From the NCBI GenBank assembly GCA_973895155.1, contig OZ316894.1, positions 25,358,001 to 25,422,000 on the forward strand: a stretch of DNA of 64,000 nt. Direction: 5' to 3'. This document shows positions 1-12,170 of the stretch, one piece after another. The position numbers and the translations under genes are program-made. The notes below the pieces were generated by a model that did no database searches, was not told the DNA's origin, and was given only the letters and a program-made list of their open reading frames with translations. Source of the stretch: Marsupella aquatica. Its lineage: Eukaryota; Marchantiophyta. The first letter of the stretch is position 1, and the number at the start of each line of letters is the position of its first letter.

Positions 1-3000
1 AGGACCGCTTACATATTCTACTTGAAACGATAAATTTCAATACAACACTCTCCAATTCAATCGGCAATGAACGCTCGTGCGCGTCCTACGCAATTCGGGT
101 GAACGGGGCTGCTTTGCATTCCAACCGTTGACATCCCGATAGCTTGTACAATACTCAACGATCTACCGACTAGACTTTTTCAAATCCGTGATCCAGATAA
201 ACTATTTGAGCAAAGTGGATGTCGTCACTTACCTTCAGATTTTAATTTAATTGAAAATGAATGATTGTAGTACAATGATCCACACTCACTCCTGCAGTCG
301 TCCACGTCCTTCAACCACCGCCATCGTCAAAAATCCTGAAATCAATGTAGGGCCTGCTTCGCAATCTCGTGTTCTGGGGTCTCCACTCCCGCCAAAACTG
401 AAAAACAAGGGACTGTAAAATGGAGAAAATTAATTACTCCACGGATTGGACACCTACTGGAGTGCCTCCCAAGCTCTACCGGTAATCCACATTCTCTTGC
501 CTAGAGTGTTATAATCCTTCTCTCTCGTTGTCTCCGAGTACGCCAATCCTCGAGAGTAAGTATGGATTTTGTTTCAGTCGTCCTGATGCCTCTTGCATCT
601 CTCGAACATACTGACGGTGAAAGCACGCCAGTCGCTTCGAAAGGCATTCACTCATTTAAAGGCATTAGTTCATTTTCTCCGTCCCCTCCCTAAAGTCGAC
701 GATGACCCCTATTGAACTCATGAATCTTCTCGCACTATCCTTGGCCCTCTTCCCTCCAGCTTCCTGCGATGGATCTTCAAAGAGCACACTCTTCTTCTAG
801 CTGCGGATCGTCCTTTGTCATCCAAACCACGTCCGACGTTCGTGAGATCTCAACTCCGGCCGTGCACCGCGCGCAACCCTGCACTCCTCTAGTCCTCTCC
901 CTCTCGCCAGATCGCACTTCCTCAGCTCGTCTGATGGCCCGTTCTCGACGAAGGCGTGATCAAATCAAACATGCCGGCGACGCAGCCAGTAAAGCCTGGA
1001 TACTTCTGTCCTCCTTTCTCCGGTGCGATGCATCTCCGCTCCTCTCTATATCCTCTGCTTGCTTTGCCTTCCAAAGACGACCGTAATGCCGCGCTCTGTT
1101 CCCACACTGAAACCTCCGGCTCCTCACTTTATCATCAATTGTACAATATTGTGATCTGATGGATGGCGCGGCGCACTGGTCAATTGCAGGGGCATCGTAT
1201 CTACAGCAGTTTCCAGCATTAAATGCATCGGGGATGACTTCGGTCAATGTTCCTCACCTGTCTTTTTCTCTGCCGCCTTTTCTCGTAATCTTCTTCTCGC
1301 TTTCCCCTGTTCTCACTCCATGGTTGCATTGCGTCTGTCTTCTCTCCGTGTCGTCCTTTCCTACGAGTTGCCGCCCCGATGCTGGTGGTCCGTCATCAAT
1401 CGACCGCTGCGCTCGAGTTACGATTCTTCAGCTTGGATCTTCCTGTTCTGCGACCTCTGCTCCACTTTGCTCGGCTGCTCTGTTCCTCTGTTCCTCTCTG
1501 TTCCTCTGTTCCTCAGCATTGTGGCTCTGGATCTCCTGAGTGAGTACGCTGGACGTGATGTCCCACACTCTCACCGACTGGACGGACCGTCGAAGCCTCT
1601 CATGATCAGTGCAGTGGGTTCGTGACGGTGCTACCGACAATATTACACTGGAGATGTGTAGGGTAACCCATGCCCTGGAGGTTGGTAACCCGTGGCTAGG
1701 GACTACAAAGACTTGGAACGCCTAGGCCAGGTTACCTTACACAACCATTTTATTAATGAAGGGTCAACTACAAGCTAAAGTTTAGGTCTAGGTTTCTAGA
1801 CTGAAATATCTAGACAATAACTCCATGGACCATCATGTGGATAGAAAAACTTATGATTATGATATATTTCAAACCATAATCATACATGTTTTTTGTCATA
1901 ATTTCTCCATTCAAAAAATGGCATTATAACATATGTGCATAGAAAGAGAGATGTGCATAGAAAGCAGGATGATATGTTAGGTGTGATTATTAAAATGATA
2001 ATATGTATGATAATTTTTTAATCATTTCATTAACCTTCAAAGAATGTGAATAAGGAATACTTTGTTGACGCTTTTATTCTACTCTCCACTATTCATGTTC
2101 AAAGAAGGGGTAGTTGCGACTAGTGGCCCTCAAACAGGCCATGAGTAAGCAATCTTAAACCCCATACTCTTTTTCACATAAAAAGATTTGAGACTAGCTT
2201 GGCTGGGGATTATGAGACACTGAACCCAAGGCCAGGCTGGCGAGGGGGTATTGTTGGGGGCTACCTGTGAAACTAGAAAGGAAAAAAGAGAGGGGGTTAC
2301 CACTTGTAGAGATGATAGATTTGTACAGAAAATGAATAGTTTGTAATGCATATTTTGAAAACTATTCATCGGGAGGTGTAACTTTTGGGGGGCGTAAGTT
2401 TTGTGTTTTTTTTTAGGGGGGGGTGTTCTTTGTCCCTCTCTTTGCTGTTAGTGTTTGAGGAACGAGGGAGCAGCTCAGAATTATGGTTTGTAGTTTGGAC
2501 CTTGTTCTTGTTTCTTTCCATGTGAATGCTGCATGTGTTCAGAGCAGCTCATCATTGTAGTTTGGCATACTTCGAGATAAACATAAATGTAGCAATGCAT
2601 GGTGATTTGCATTGAACTAGCATTTTCAGAGGTGAGTTCAGCCTGTAACTCAAATGGGTTAATTAAAAGTGCCTTTAAACAAAGCGGATAGCTAGCTAAG
2701 AGGACATTATGTTCTCTATTGTCGCCTATTCTGCTAACTTCGAGGCAACTCACACAGGCAAGAGGAAGACCTTGAAGGCAACTTTGAGTGTAAGACATCC
2801 CAACACAACTCACTGGCGATTTCTCTGGTTAAATGTTGAGTGCCTACTTTCTTGGACACTGGCTCAGTTGCACTAATCATAGTTTCCCCTCTAGGTTTGT
2901 GGTCATCTCTAGTGCATCATACCTCGTTGGATCATCTTTACTCCTACTTATTTGCCATCAAACAAATGTTTAGACGTGTGTTCTATTCTCAACATACAAA

Positions 3001-3880
3001 TGTTGGATCGTCTTTACTCCTACTTACTTGCCATCAATCAAATGTTTAGACTTACTCCTACTACTTGCCATCAAAACAAATGTTTAGTCGTGTTACATGA
3101 AAGTTTAAAGAATACATAAAGCATGTAGTTTTCTGTGTTCTACATACATACATACTCAACATACAAATGTCTTCCCCCACTCAGGAGCACTCAGGAGATT
3201 CTGGTGGGGGATAAAACTAAAACTTGAATCACAAGGTAGGGCAGTTCAGAATAATAGTACCAGATTCCTACGACTATACAACAGAAATACAGAGCTGGGA
3301 TGATACAGAGCGCTACATGAGCAAGGGTGAAGGATTTGGCTCGGTAGCCTAGGAGGAGGCAGTCGACCCTACTCTACAGGATCTCATTTATGCAATTCAA
3401 GTAGACACAAAGACATAGCTCTCAGTTATACAGCTGAAGTAGACACATCAGCAGCTGCCCAGAGGTTAAAATGTCTCAAAAACAAATTGTTGCATTTGCC
3501 ACATCAGATCTAAAAGCGACGACTGTGAAGAGATTCAACCACGCTGGAGTTAAAGAGCGTCACGGGCTGAAGTGTGGGGAATCCTGGCTAAAACCACAGA
3601 TTATTGAAACCCCGATGTAGACCAGACTGCATTGAAATTTGGCATTTTTTTCTAGCCGGTTTTAGGCTTGGTAGGCAGTTGAACTGAACACAAACCTTTT
3701 TGACCGAGGAACTCTAGCATTCCTTGATTTCTATTCCGCCCCAGAGATTTCGTTTCGGCAATTATGACGCAAAGTCGAAAAACGATCTGACAACTTCACG
3801 AAGAGCTGGGTTGTAAAGACAACGATAGGAACAACCATAATCTCGGGTCTTGAATCTGCCGTGAAGCACACCTGATTGAC
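1..3880. other. gene-free stretch
   Basis: I see no convincing gene. Open frames near 770-1640 are short, overlap on both strands and match nothing I know. A CTGTTCCT/CTCTGTTC microsatellite lies near 1485-1515. A decayed triplicate of a roughly 45-bp unit (TTTACTCCTACTT then TTGCCATCAA then CAAATGTTTAG) lies at 2927-3090. Confidence 0.5.
2927..3090. repeat. three diverged direct repeats (~45 bp)
   Basis: The unit contains TTTACTCCTACTT, TTGCCATCAA and CAAATGTTTAG in that order. It occurs at about 2927-2972, 3004-3049 and 3052-3090, and the third copy is shorter. No coding role is visible. Confidence 0.7.
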
Positions 3881-4019
3881 AGTCAGACCCCATCTGGGAA
3901 AAAGCAAATTCGGTATGTTCCAACTCGTTCAAATATCAACAATAATGACCGCCCCTGATGCCATCGACTCCAGTATTTCTATCATATTTAGCAAAGACAA
4001 CGCAATTGCACATGCATCT

Positions 4020-4920
4020 GTACGATGGAGCCTCAGTTGGGAGCTCATAGGGTTCAATTACATCAAAAACGAATTGACAATTACATCTGCATCCGCACCT
4101 TTCAGGAGTTTACGAGTGGGAGCACATGGGATTGAATGATATTAATAACGATTTTACACTTGAACCTGCAGGACTTGGTTGGAGACATCATAGAACTGTC
4201 TGACATCAACAACGAAATTCAATCTCAATTTGCACCTACCTCTCTCGCTGGCGGCAGGACTTAGTTGGGAGCCCCTAGAATTGCATGGTATCAAAAACGA
4301 CATAACAGACTTGCATCTGGATGCTTATCTCGCAGGACTTAATTGGTTACTATTCAATTTGAAAGGCATCACAAACGAAATAACTTTTGAGATTAGCATA
4401 GGTGATCTTAGGGTCGAATGATACGAGAATTGTAATTGCATGTGCGCCTGCACCATTAACTTGCAGCACTTGGAAGCCTATATGCGGACTTAGTTGCGAA
4501 GCTCATAGAATTTAATGCAATCAGAATGGTATCCACTTGCATCTGCGTCTGTACCTTGCAGGACCTCGTTCGCAGTTCAACGAAATCAAAACCAAAATTG
4601 CAGTTGCATCTTCATCCTGCATCTCTACGTTGCAGAACTGAGTTGGGAGCTCATTGAATAGCTAGGATTGAAAGATATCAAAGATGATATGACACTCGCC
4701 TCTGCACTTAACTTACAAGACTTAGTTGGGAGTTCGTCAGATTGAATTATTTCAGAAACGAAATTACAATACCATCCGCAACTACAGCTTATAGGATTTA
4801 GTTGGGAGCTAATGGAATTGAATGATGTCAAAAACGATTTACGCTTGAATCTGCATGCGTACCTTACAAGACTTAGTCAGGAGCTCGTAAAATTGAATGC
4901 TATTAAACACGAAATTACAT
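4020..4920 (+). repeat. decayed minisatellite of ~75-85 bp units, partly coding-like
   Basis: About eleven diverged units follow one another. Each begins near GGACTTAGTTGGGAGCTC, continues with a GAATGATATCAAAAACGA-like stretch and ends near TGCACCTTGCAG. Clear starts are near 4028, 4108, 4175, 4259, 4336, 4485, 4560, 4635, 4719, 4795 and 4869. Where the plus strand is open (4230-4421), two successive units read as related peptides: GLSWEPLELHGIKNDIT and GLNWLLFNLKGITNEIT. The frame is broken between most units, so this is either a dead protein-repeat gene or a non-coding minisatellite. It stops about 45 bp from the OEP21 stop codon. Confidence 0.65.
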
Positions 4921-4962
4921 TCCCCCCGAGCAGGCGAAACTACTTCTAGGATGTTACACGAG

Positions 4963-5466
4963 TTACAAATCATATCTTACGCTCCATTGGCCACTGCCAG
5001 CATTCAAAGTCCAGTTGTTTTCCCTAATCTGGAGGTAAGGGCTCTGCTCAACAGCATTGTAACCCACTTTAAGTTTCAAATCTTGGTCCTCTGTGAAATT
5101 GAATATTTTGTAGCTCAATTCCACCCTGGCTCTTGCCTGTCCCGCCTGGGCTCGAGGGCTGTAATTATAGCCCCCCTTTAGGTCAATGCTCAATAATCCA
5201 TCATCGGAAATAGAAAGAGTCTTCTTCCCTTGAATATCATACGTAATATCTTTCAGCTTGGAATCAAACTTGGCTCCAACATCTACGCTTGTCAGTAACT
5301 CCGGCGAAAACTTCTTCTTAAGCTGAGTTTGTCCTGCGATCGATCCCGTGTGCGTGTCCAGCTTACCATGAATCTGAAACAATATCGATTTGTCCAGGAG
5401 AAACTTCTCCTTCGCGTACAGCATCAGATGTCTGTCTCTACCATCGTACCGCAATGATGTCTCCAT
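4963..5466 (-). CDS. OEP21: chloroplast outer envelope pore protein OEP21
   Basis: The protein has 167 residues and would form a small beta-barrel in the plastid outer envelope. OEP21 is known as an anion-selective, ATP-regulated channel for phosphorylated sugars. The frame starts METSLRYDGRD, followed by AKEKF, HGKLDTHTGS and GKKTLSISDDGLL. It ends with the family signature QIRENNWTLNAGSGQWSVRYDL split around the conserved QIRENNWT. Both ends match the family and the length is close to the usual 175-180 residues, so the start at 5466 is well supported. No intron is needed. The alternating hydrophobic and polar strands suit a barrel without a transit peptide. The minisatellite array lies just downstream. 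I see no lesion and regard it as an active host gene. Confidence 0.93.
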   Translation of the reverse strand: METSLRYDGRDRHLMLYAKEKFLLDKSILFQIHGKLDTHTGSIAGQTQLKKKFSPELLTSVDVGAKFDSKLKDITYDIQGKKTLSISDDGLLSIDLKGGYNYSPRAQAGQARARVELSYKIFNFTEDQDLKLKVGYNAVEQSPYLQIRENNWTLNAGSGQWSVRYDL

Positions 5467-6903
5467 CGCTCCGCAAAACCTAAACCTCGATTCCCAGTTC
5501 CAAAAAACCCTGCTTCAATGCAAGCTATCACCACCAACAGAACCTTAATTCTGTAAGCAGTCCTGTAAAAGAGTATAGGTCTAGGATACGCAACCTCGTT
5601 GCTCCAAGCAACTCGGAGCGCTCACGGAACTTGCCTGCGAGGTAGAGAAAAAGGAGACCTGATGATCCCCTCTTGTCACAAAACCTCGAGCTGCCTGTTC
5701 CGACCCAGCAGCACTATACTGCTTCGAAAGCGCTCTGTGAAGGCATTCAACCGATCTGTAGCGTTTTCATTCGACTTTACACTTATGGTAAAGCTTCGTG
5801 CGCTGGGTTCGAGAAAATGCACACCACCCAACAATGGGCAACCAACAAAATCCCTCGAAGAACTCCACCAAAAACTTCGTGTCTTGGGTTGCGACCTATC
5901 TCTTTATGTCGGTTGGTCCAAGGCGATCGTCATAGTCTAATAATATCATTTCTGATGATGGAACCCTATTGAAAAAATCGATCTAATCTATTATACAAAG
6001 CTCCATGGAAAGCTAGGATATGGGTGGTCTAGAGTAAAGTTAGGGTAAGGGTGGTCTAGAGTGAAGACTCTTGACCATCAGACCATGACTCTGAGAAGCA
6101 TCACTTGGGGTTGGAGGTGTAATTGTACTGGGCACCTTGGTGCTCACCATCTGTTTATGAGCAAATTTCTCGTGTTTTGGTCAGTTGGCCAGAGGATGAG
6201 CCTAGAACCGAGAGGTCCCAGGTTCAATCCTCCCTCCACACATAAGGGGTGTGGAGGGTATGTGTGTGTGTGTGTGGGTGGGGTGTAGTGGTGGGAGTAT
6301 TGATTATCTCCTCAGCCCTGGTTGTCCACTTTGGGTTCTGGTTTAATCCTCTCTCCCTCCTGGTCTGGGTCCCTGTCGGATCCCTGGGTATTGTCCCCTT
6401 GTGGCTGCCCTACATAGAAATGCATGCTCCAAAGCAGGACGTCTATCCTCTGTTGGATGGGCCTGCTTTCGGTTTTCAAGGCAAAATTTCTCGTGTTTTG
6501 GCTAATTCTAATATATATGCATGTTAGTCTTGCATTTTGGCTAATTCTTATATATACGCATGTTAGTCCTGGAACTTTGGAACTTGCTTCACTATCTAGT
6601 CTATAAAATGGACAATTATAATTATGTTAGAGATATTCAATTTTAGTTTTTATTATAAATATAAGTGTTGTCACAAAAGAAGGGCAATATCTGATCCATT
6701 TTGTGGGTTTTGGATCCTTGGATTTCAAGCCATCATTCTTAGCCTTTTTACGTTCTCTATGTTGGTAAATTCTGAAACAATTATTGTCCCACTTAAGTGC
6801 TTTGTAACTGCTGCAAATAATTTCATAGATTCCCTTCAAGCTCTTCATTATGATTGTCACATTGATATAAACTTCCCTTTGGAATTTTGGATGAATTCTG
6901 GAG
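5467..6903. other. intergenic region between OEP21 and the PLAT gene
   Basis: No recognisable gene. A short GT microsatellite lies at about 6257-6283, and the hexamer-rich phrase TCTCGTGTTTTGG recurs at about 6167 and 6491. Open frames here overlap on both strands and look spurious. The part next to 5467 should hold the OEP21 promoter and 5' UTR. Confidence 0.5.
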
Positions 6904-8784
6904 CTAAGTGTAGTGACATTCATTCCGGACAATGAATGGGAGGTCCAGACCATCATCCCTGGGCAACCATGAGTGAATTGAAAAGGTCTTCCAGTTGACC
7001 TTGATAGTTTCCACATACCATCTTGGGAAGAAGCCTTTGTCATCGGTGTAAAGAGCTACTTTGCAGATATTCTCAACACAATTTCCGTAGACCGTAAAGG
7101 TATCAACCTGACCCCTCTCAAAGTCATTCAGACCATTTTCTAAGGGGAATGTGACCTGATTCCCATCCTTGTTTTCAAGGCGCACACTTATGCTTGAGTC
7201 AGTGGCAGCTCCAACATCGTGCCCTGTGACAGTCTTTATAGTATAGTTGCATTGCTGAAGGATCTGAAATTATGCCAAAAAAAATCAATGACTTTCTATG
7301 GATAAGCCTAACCCGGCCAGGCCGGTCACTACCAGCAGTAATAAGTGTTAGTGATACCATGGCCCTCCATAATTAGCATCATTTTCCTGAATTTGTGGGG
7401 GAGACTATGACATAGAATCTAGGATTCCTATCTTATGTGGACAGTTTTAAGTTAGTTATCACAAATTAAAGGTACAAAGATGGTGAAAGGCCTTGTTAAC
7501 AATATCATGCCACATATATAGAGTCAAGGAACTTAATGACACATAAGAGTTCAAAACTGGTTGATGAGAACAACCAAGAATGTGGAGGTTTACAGGCTTT
7601 GACATACTTATCACATGATTTAATTTTCTTTACAAGAGTATAAAAAAAGAACAAACAGGCAGGAAGTGTCTCTAAATTTAGTATTTTGAACTCCTTGTCT
7701 TGTTAGTTCAAGTTTTAATTTGATTATCTCAATTTTAGTTGTACTTTCTATTAGTAGGTATCTATAGCAGTTTCCTTTTCAAAGGTAAGGAAGAAGTTGT
7801 CTCCAAATCAAGCTCCAAATTATGTGAGTCTATTACAGACCTCATTATGCCAGTTTCATGTAGCCTTTACATAACGGCTGAACAGTTTGATATGAAATGT
7901 GAGGACCTCTCCAAGCACCTTCAATTTTCTTTAAGTTAGGGTAGGTGTCTCAAGTGTATAAGCATTATGAGGCTCAGTTTGGGGATCATCCAAGAGTCGG
8001 ACATTATATCTTGGCAACCTCTCAAAAGGTGATAATATGATTGGCTGCAAGGTTCTTTTTTTGTACTACGTACTATCTGGATGTCTCACACTCTTTCTAG
8101 ATTTTATCTGAACAAATCTATGTATCAACTCTAGACAAAGACTAATTTAAATCTTTACTGGTCTTTACTTGATGGATACAATCTCATCAACAATTACTTC
8201 ACCTAGCTATTTCAGTTGAATCTAATTTTGTGAGAAGGGGGAAGAATGGATGAACATATTTTGGAGTCCAAACTCTTCAGATCCTGAACTGGTTATAATG
8301 AAAAACAGCAGAGGATGGAGGACTGATAGACACCCTATCAGGCTAGTCTCAGACTGTCATGAGCATCAATGAAATCTGTGCACCTCAACCTAGTTCTTCA
8401 AACAATGATAGTCAGTCATCATGTGAGACTTTACTTACAATCAGACTGTCATTGTAATCTAAAGTAGGAGCCACAATCCATGCATGATCAGCCACCAAAC
8501 AACTAGTATTGAGTGTATGTAACCAGCATGAGCTGAAATGCCTCCAAATTCTTGCCTGTTCTTGTATCCTTAGCTTGCTAGTGAGTAGAAAGTTATTCAG
8601 GAGAATTAAGGAAAAAGAGGGGAGAACATAAAGGATAGTGGTCTTCCCTACCACATACCAGAGAAAGGCAACACCCAAGAAAGAGTCTCACCCCATTAGT
8701 TGTAGCAACAAAGGGACATAAGGGTGCAAGAACAAAAGCCACCACCATGACACGTAGTTGCACTGAACCACATGTCCGTGCCAT
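6904..8784 (-). CDS. secreted PLAT/LH2-domain protein, two exons
   Basis: Exon 1 (8784 to 8692) encodes MARTCGSVQLRVMVVAFVL and onward to ATTNG, a clear signal peptide of about 30 residues. A GTGAG donor at 8691 and a TTTCAG acceptor at 7264 bound a 1428-bp phase-0 intron. Exon 2 (7263 to 6904) begins ILQQCNYTIKTVTGHDVGAATDSS in the genome and continues in frame to a TAG stop. It is one PLAT domain of about 120 residues, with the family marks TDSSISVRLENKDG, FERGQVDTF, CKVALYTDD, WYVETIKV and HSWLP followed by a Cys near the end. The total is about 151 residues. Plant PLAT proteins of this type are small secreted or ER proteins linked to abiotic stress tolerance. No lesion is visible. The joined reading was built by eye from the donor and acceptor. 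Confidence 0.88.
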
Positions 8785-10985
8785 AGCTAATAGTCAATCT
8801 ACCCCAAACAATATGTATGAGTCTAGATCTGATTGAAATGGTTGATGTAATCTTGTGATTTCTTCAGGTAGACTCTCAACTTTTATTCAACTATGTTCTT
8901 GGTCTTTGTTGGGCTTGCCATCCTAAGTTAATCTGACATGTGCATCTACTCCACAAAGTGACTGTAGTCTTGCATTCTCTGATATGCTGAAGGATAAGTG
9001 TGAATGCAAAGAAATAGGTGTGTTAGTATCCCGGTTAGTATGTGGACAAAGGATCCTCACAATGCGAGCTGATCAATAAGAACTCAACCTTAAGACAAAA
9101 GCCATTGCAGTGCACTGTTGCACATATGGGACAGAATAGCTTCACCTGCTTGTGAAGGTAGTCTGTCCTTTCTGGGCTTTTAGCTATCATTCAAAATCTA
9201 AGTGATCTACCACTCTATGCATTTGAGATTGATAACCTCCCCAAAGCTACAACCCACCCCCAAGACCTTTTCAGCAAGAGATAGCCCACCATTAATGGAA
9301 CGCAAATGAGACAACTTACATTAATTATATAAAATGTAGAATTGAGTCTAAGAAAAATCAAAATTTGATTATCGGATTGATTACTCATCTTCTCCTTGTC
9401 AAATGTTGTCAGATATTGAAGTTGTCATGTCCTGCTATCTTCAAATAGTGAAGGCTCATGGATTTATCAATGACTTATTCTCCAATTTCAATAATAGCAG
9501 CAGCATGAGACCCTTTGTAAGGAGAAACTGGCAATTACAACTCTTGTCTCCAGATAAATCTTAAACCAGATCAAGCACTATTTTGTACACCTCCTCAATA
9601 GTTTTCCATGGGTCTTTTTCCCAAATAGGTTTCTACCCACAAAAGCACTGAACTCAATAATAGCTTATAGATACCTATTGCTAGGCAGGAGTTTATTGGC
9701 CCTTAAGTTCCTCGGCATGTAGCAATAATAGTGCATTGAAAATATCTGTTAGTGAGTCAGTCACTTCACTTCCACTGAAATCAGTTTATGTTTTCTTACT
9801 GGCCACTAGAATTTCATTGCATTTGGGTTGTAGATGATAATTGAATCCTATCAACTACCCTCTTGATCATTAGATCTCCAGATCCCTCCCTTCAAAAGTC
9901 GCGGCGTTCCAGAAGTATTCATTTCTTAAGTTGGGATGCAACACTCAATGTTTGTTGCTGCAGTGTGACAACAAGTGGAAGCAACGGAACAAATAATTGA
10001 AACATTTTGAGGGAGTAGAGAATTGTGCACCACATTTTGTGAAGACTTGGGTAGTAATTGAAGCAAATTGTATCATTCCTCAATTCATTGGAATGAATGT
10101 TGTAGCAACCAGAGGTACGTCAATGAGCTGCTCCTGTGATAGGCTGCGTCTCTCTTGATCCACAAATTTATTGCTCACCTGATAATCCATAAACTTCCAA
10201 GGAGAAAAGAGAGAGCAAAAATCTGCCCTTACCAGAAATGCCTAGGGGGTGTCAATGTAGTATGTCATTTGTATCAATCCTCTAATAAAATGGAAACTCA
10301 TGAGAGAATTCAAGGATGCTTTGACAGGTTGAAGACACAGGATATAAAGAAAGTTTCCCCATGATCCTTTAGTCTCTCCTTCTTGCACCTCACCTGATGG
10401 GCAATGGCCATAGGAAATTTGAATTTTTGGAGGATAGATGCTAATGACTTTTGTAGGGACTTACAGTTTCATGCAACAAATAATTATTGGAATTTCAGCT
10501 ACCAATGACTAAATTTTCAGGTTGCTTTTGAGAAACCTTGAAAAAAATTGTATGCATAGTTTATTCTGAGGCTCTGGATGCCCACACTTACTTATCAGTG
10601 TAGCTTGTGAGGTTGCACCACCAAAATTCTTTCATCCTTCAGTCCATCCGCAAGGGAAGCCCTAGATGACTTGAGTAAACCACCAATAAGAATTGTTTGT
10701 CTCTTGGGACTTTTAAGAAGCCTAGAGGGGCCACAAGGAGGAGTGGCAGGCTACAAAAGGGCATGAGTCATGCTCTGAATGCAAGATTTCTCAATTACAG
10801 GCTTGCGGCTCTAACCAGCAAGTCAAGTAGCTTTAGTTGTCATTGAACTATTCTCCCACCTATTTTACATGATGTGAAGCACTTGGCAGAAGCTAAGGTA
10901 CATCTGCCATGGAAATCGGGTCCCAAATCCAGAGTGGGGGTCTTAGGCTCCCATGACCCTTGTCTTTCCATGAGACCCAAAAGTC
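8785..10985. other. gene-free AT-rich intergenic stretch
   Basis: I recognise no gene or RNA. The part just upstream of 8784 on the minus strand should contain the promoter of the PLAT gene. The right end is the AACCC target site used by the Copia element. Confidence 0.5.
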
Positions 10986-10990
10986 AACCC
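10986..10990. repeat. target-site duplication of the Copia element, left copy
   Basis: AACCC directly precedes the TGTAGG end of the left LTR and is matched by AACCC at 37808-37812. Confidence 0.85.
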
Positions 10991-11287
10991 TGTAGGAAAA
11001 CCGTCAGCTCCAGACTAGACAGCAATGCGGAACTTGAGAGCACTCAATCTCACACTACACCAACAAGACACCACGATCATGGAGAAACTCCTGAAGAATC
11101 CATAGCTCATGAGATTGAACATGTGAAGAATGAGGGAGAGAATGCTCTCCCTCCAACCTATACCCCCCAAGGGGGACTAAGATGTGTGGGCCTAAATAAA
11201 TGGATCTTATCCTAAACTAACCAAGGGTCAATTAACCCTAATAAGACCAAACTAACTATAGTCAAGAACTCGAGTCAATTCCTAACA
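10991..11287 (-). repeat. Copia 3' LTR
   Basis: 297 bp, reading TGTAGG to CCTAACA on the plus strand. It pairs with 37514-37807. A purine-rich tract (AAGGTGGAGAT on the minus strand, 11288-11298) abuts its inner edge, as expected of a polypurine tract for plus-strand priming. Confidence 0.92.
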
Positions 11288-11354
11288 ATCTCCACCTTGA
11301 CTCTAGTTCACACAATGAGTCAAGTGATATACAATATGTAACTAAGTAACATAT

Positions 11355-12140
11355 TTACATAGTCTCCGGTTTGGCCCTAACATTAATTATATCCACACAA
11401 TGACTAAAGCTATTGGTAGGTAAAATTTTGGTAAACATATCTGCTGCATTCTCCTCTGAAGCCACCTTCTCCAGAAACATCTGCTTCGTCTCAATTACCT
11501 CACGGATGAAGTGATAACAAATATCAATGTGCTTTGTCCTAGCGTGGAACACAGGGTCCTTAGCTAGATGCAAAGCACTTTGACTGTCACACAGCAGCAC
11601 CGGTCTTTCAAGTAAAAGACCCAAATCACTCACCAATCTCCGTAGCTAGATCAGCTCCTTGGTTGCCTCGCAGGCAGCTATGTACTCAGTCTCAGTAGTA
11701 GACAACGCAACATAGGATTGAGTTGTCGACTTCCAGCTGATACAACCTTCACCCAGCATAAACACATAGCATGTAGTAGACTTCCTGTTATCCAAGTTAC
11801 CAGCATAATCTAAATCTATAAAACCTCCCAACTCTAATGTAGAGTCTGCTTTACCGTCAAATAGAATCCCACAATCTAAGGTACATTTCAGATATCGCAA
11901 AACCCACTTCATTGCTTCCCAATGAAGTTTACCAGGGTTTGCCATAAATCTACTCAAAATGCTAACGGCGTGGGCAATGTCAGGTCTAGTGCATGTCATT
12001 GCATACATCAAACTACCCACAACACTATCATAGGGAACCTGTTTTATCGCCAGTCTATCACTCTCACTAGAAGGGCAATCATTCTTTGAGAGGTTAAAGT
12101 GGGAAGCCAATGGAGTACCAACTGGTTTTGCATTCTCCAT
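11355..12140 (-). pseudogene. pol: Copia RT C-terminus and RNase H, interrupted
   Basis: Two open stretches (12140-11646 and 11636-11355) share one frame and are separated by a TAG at about 11646. The first carries the Copia connection region, including YDSVVGSLMYAMTCTRPDIAH and the CISWKSTTQ and ALSTTETEY motifs of the RNase H. The second has LLCDSQSALHLAKDPVFHART and KHIDICYHFIRE, the rest of RNase H. It ends at the usual Copia C-terminus shortly before the polypurine tract. The stop inactivates this copy. Confidence 0.85.
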
Positions 12141-12170
12141 CCCATACTTGGCAAGTACTTTCTCTAAATA

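Noticed and set aside
769-1640. Cluster of overlapping 60-126 codon frames
   Set aside because: They occur on both strands at once in C/T-rich DNA. No domain recognised.
6257-6283. GT microsatellite with open frame through it
   Set aside because: Simple repeat; the frame is an artefact.
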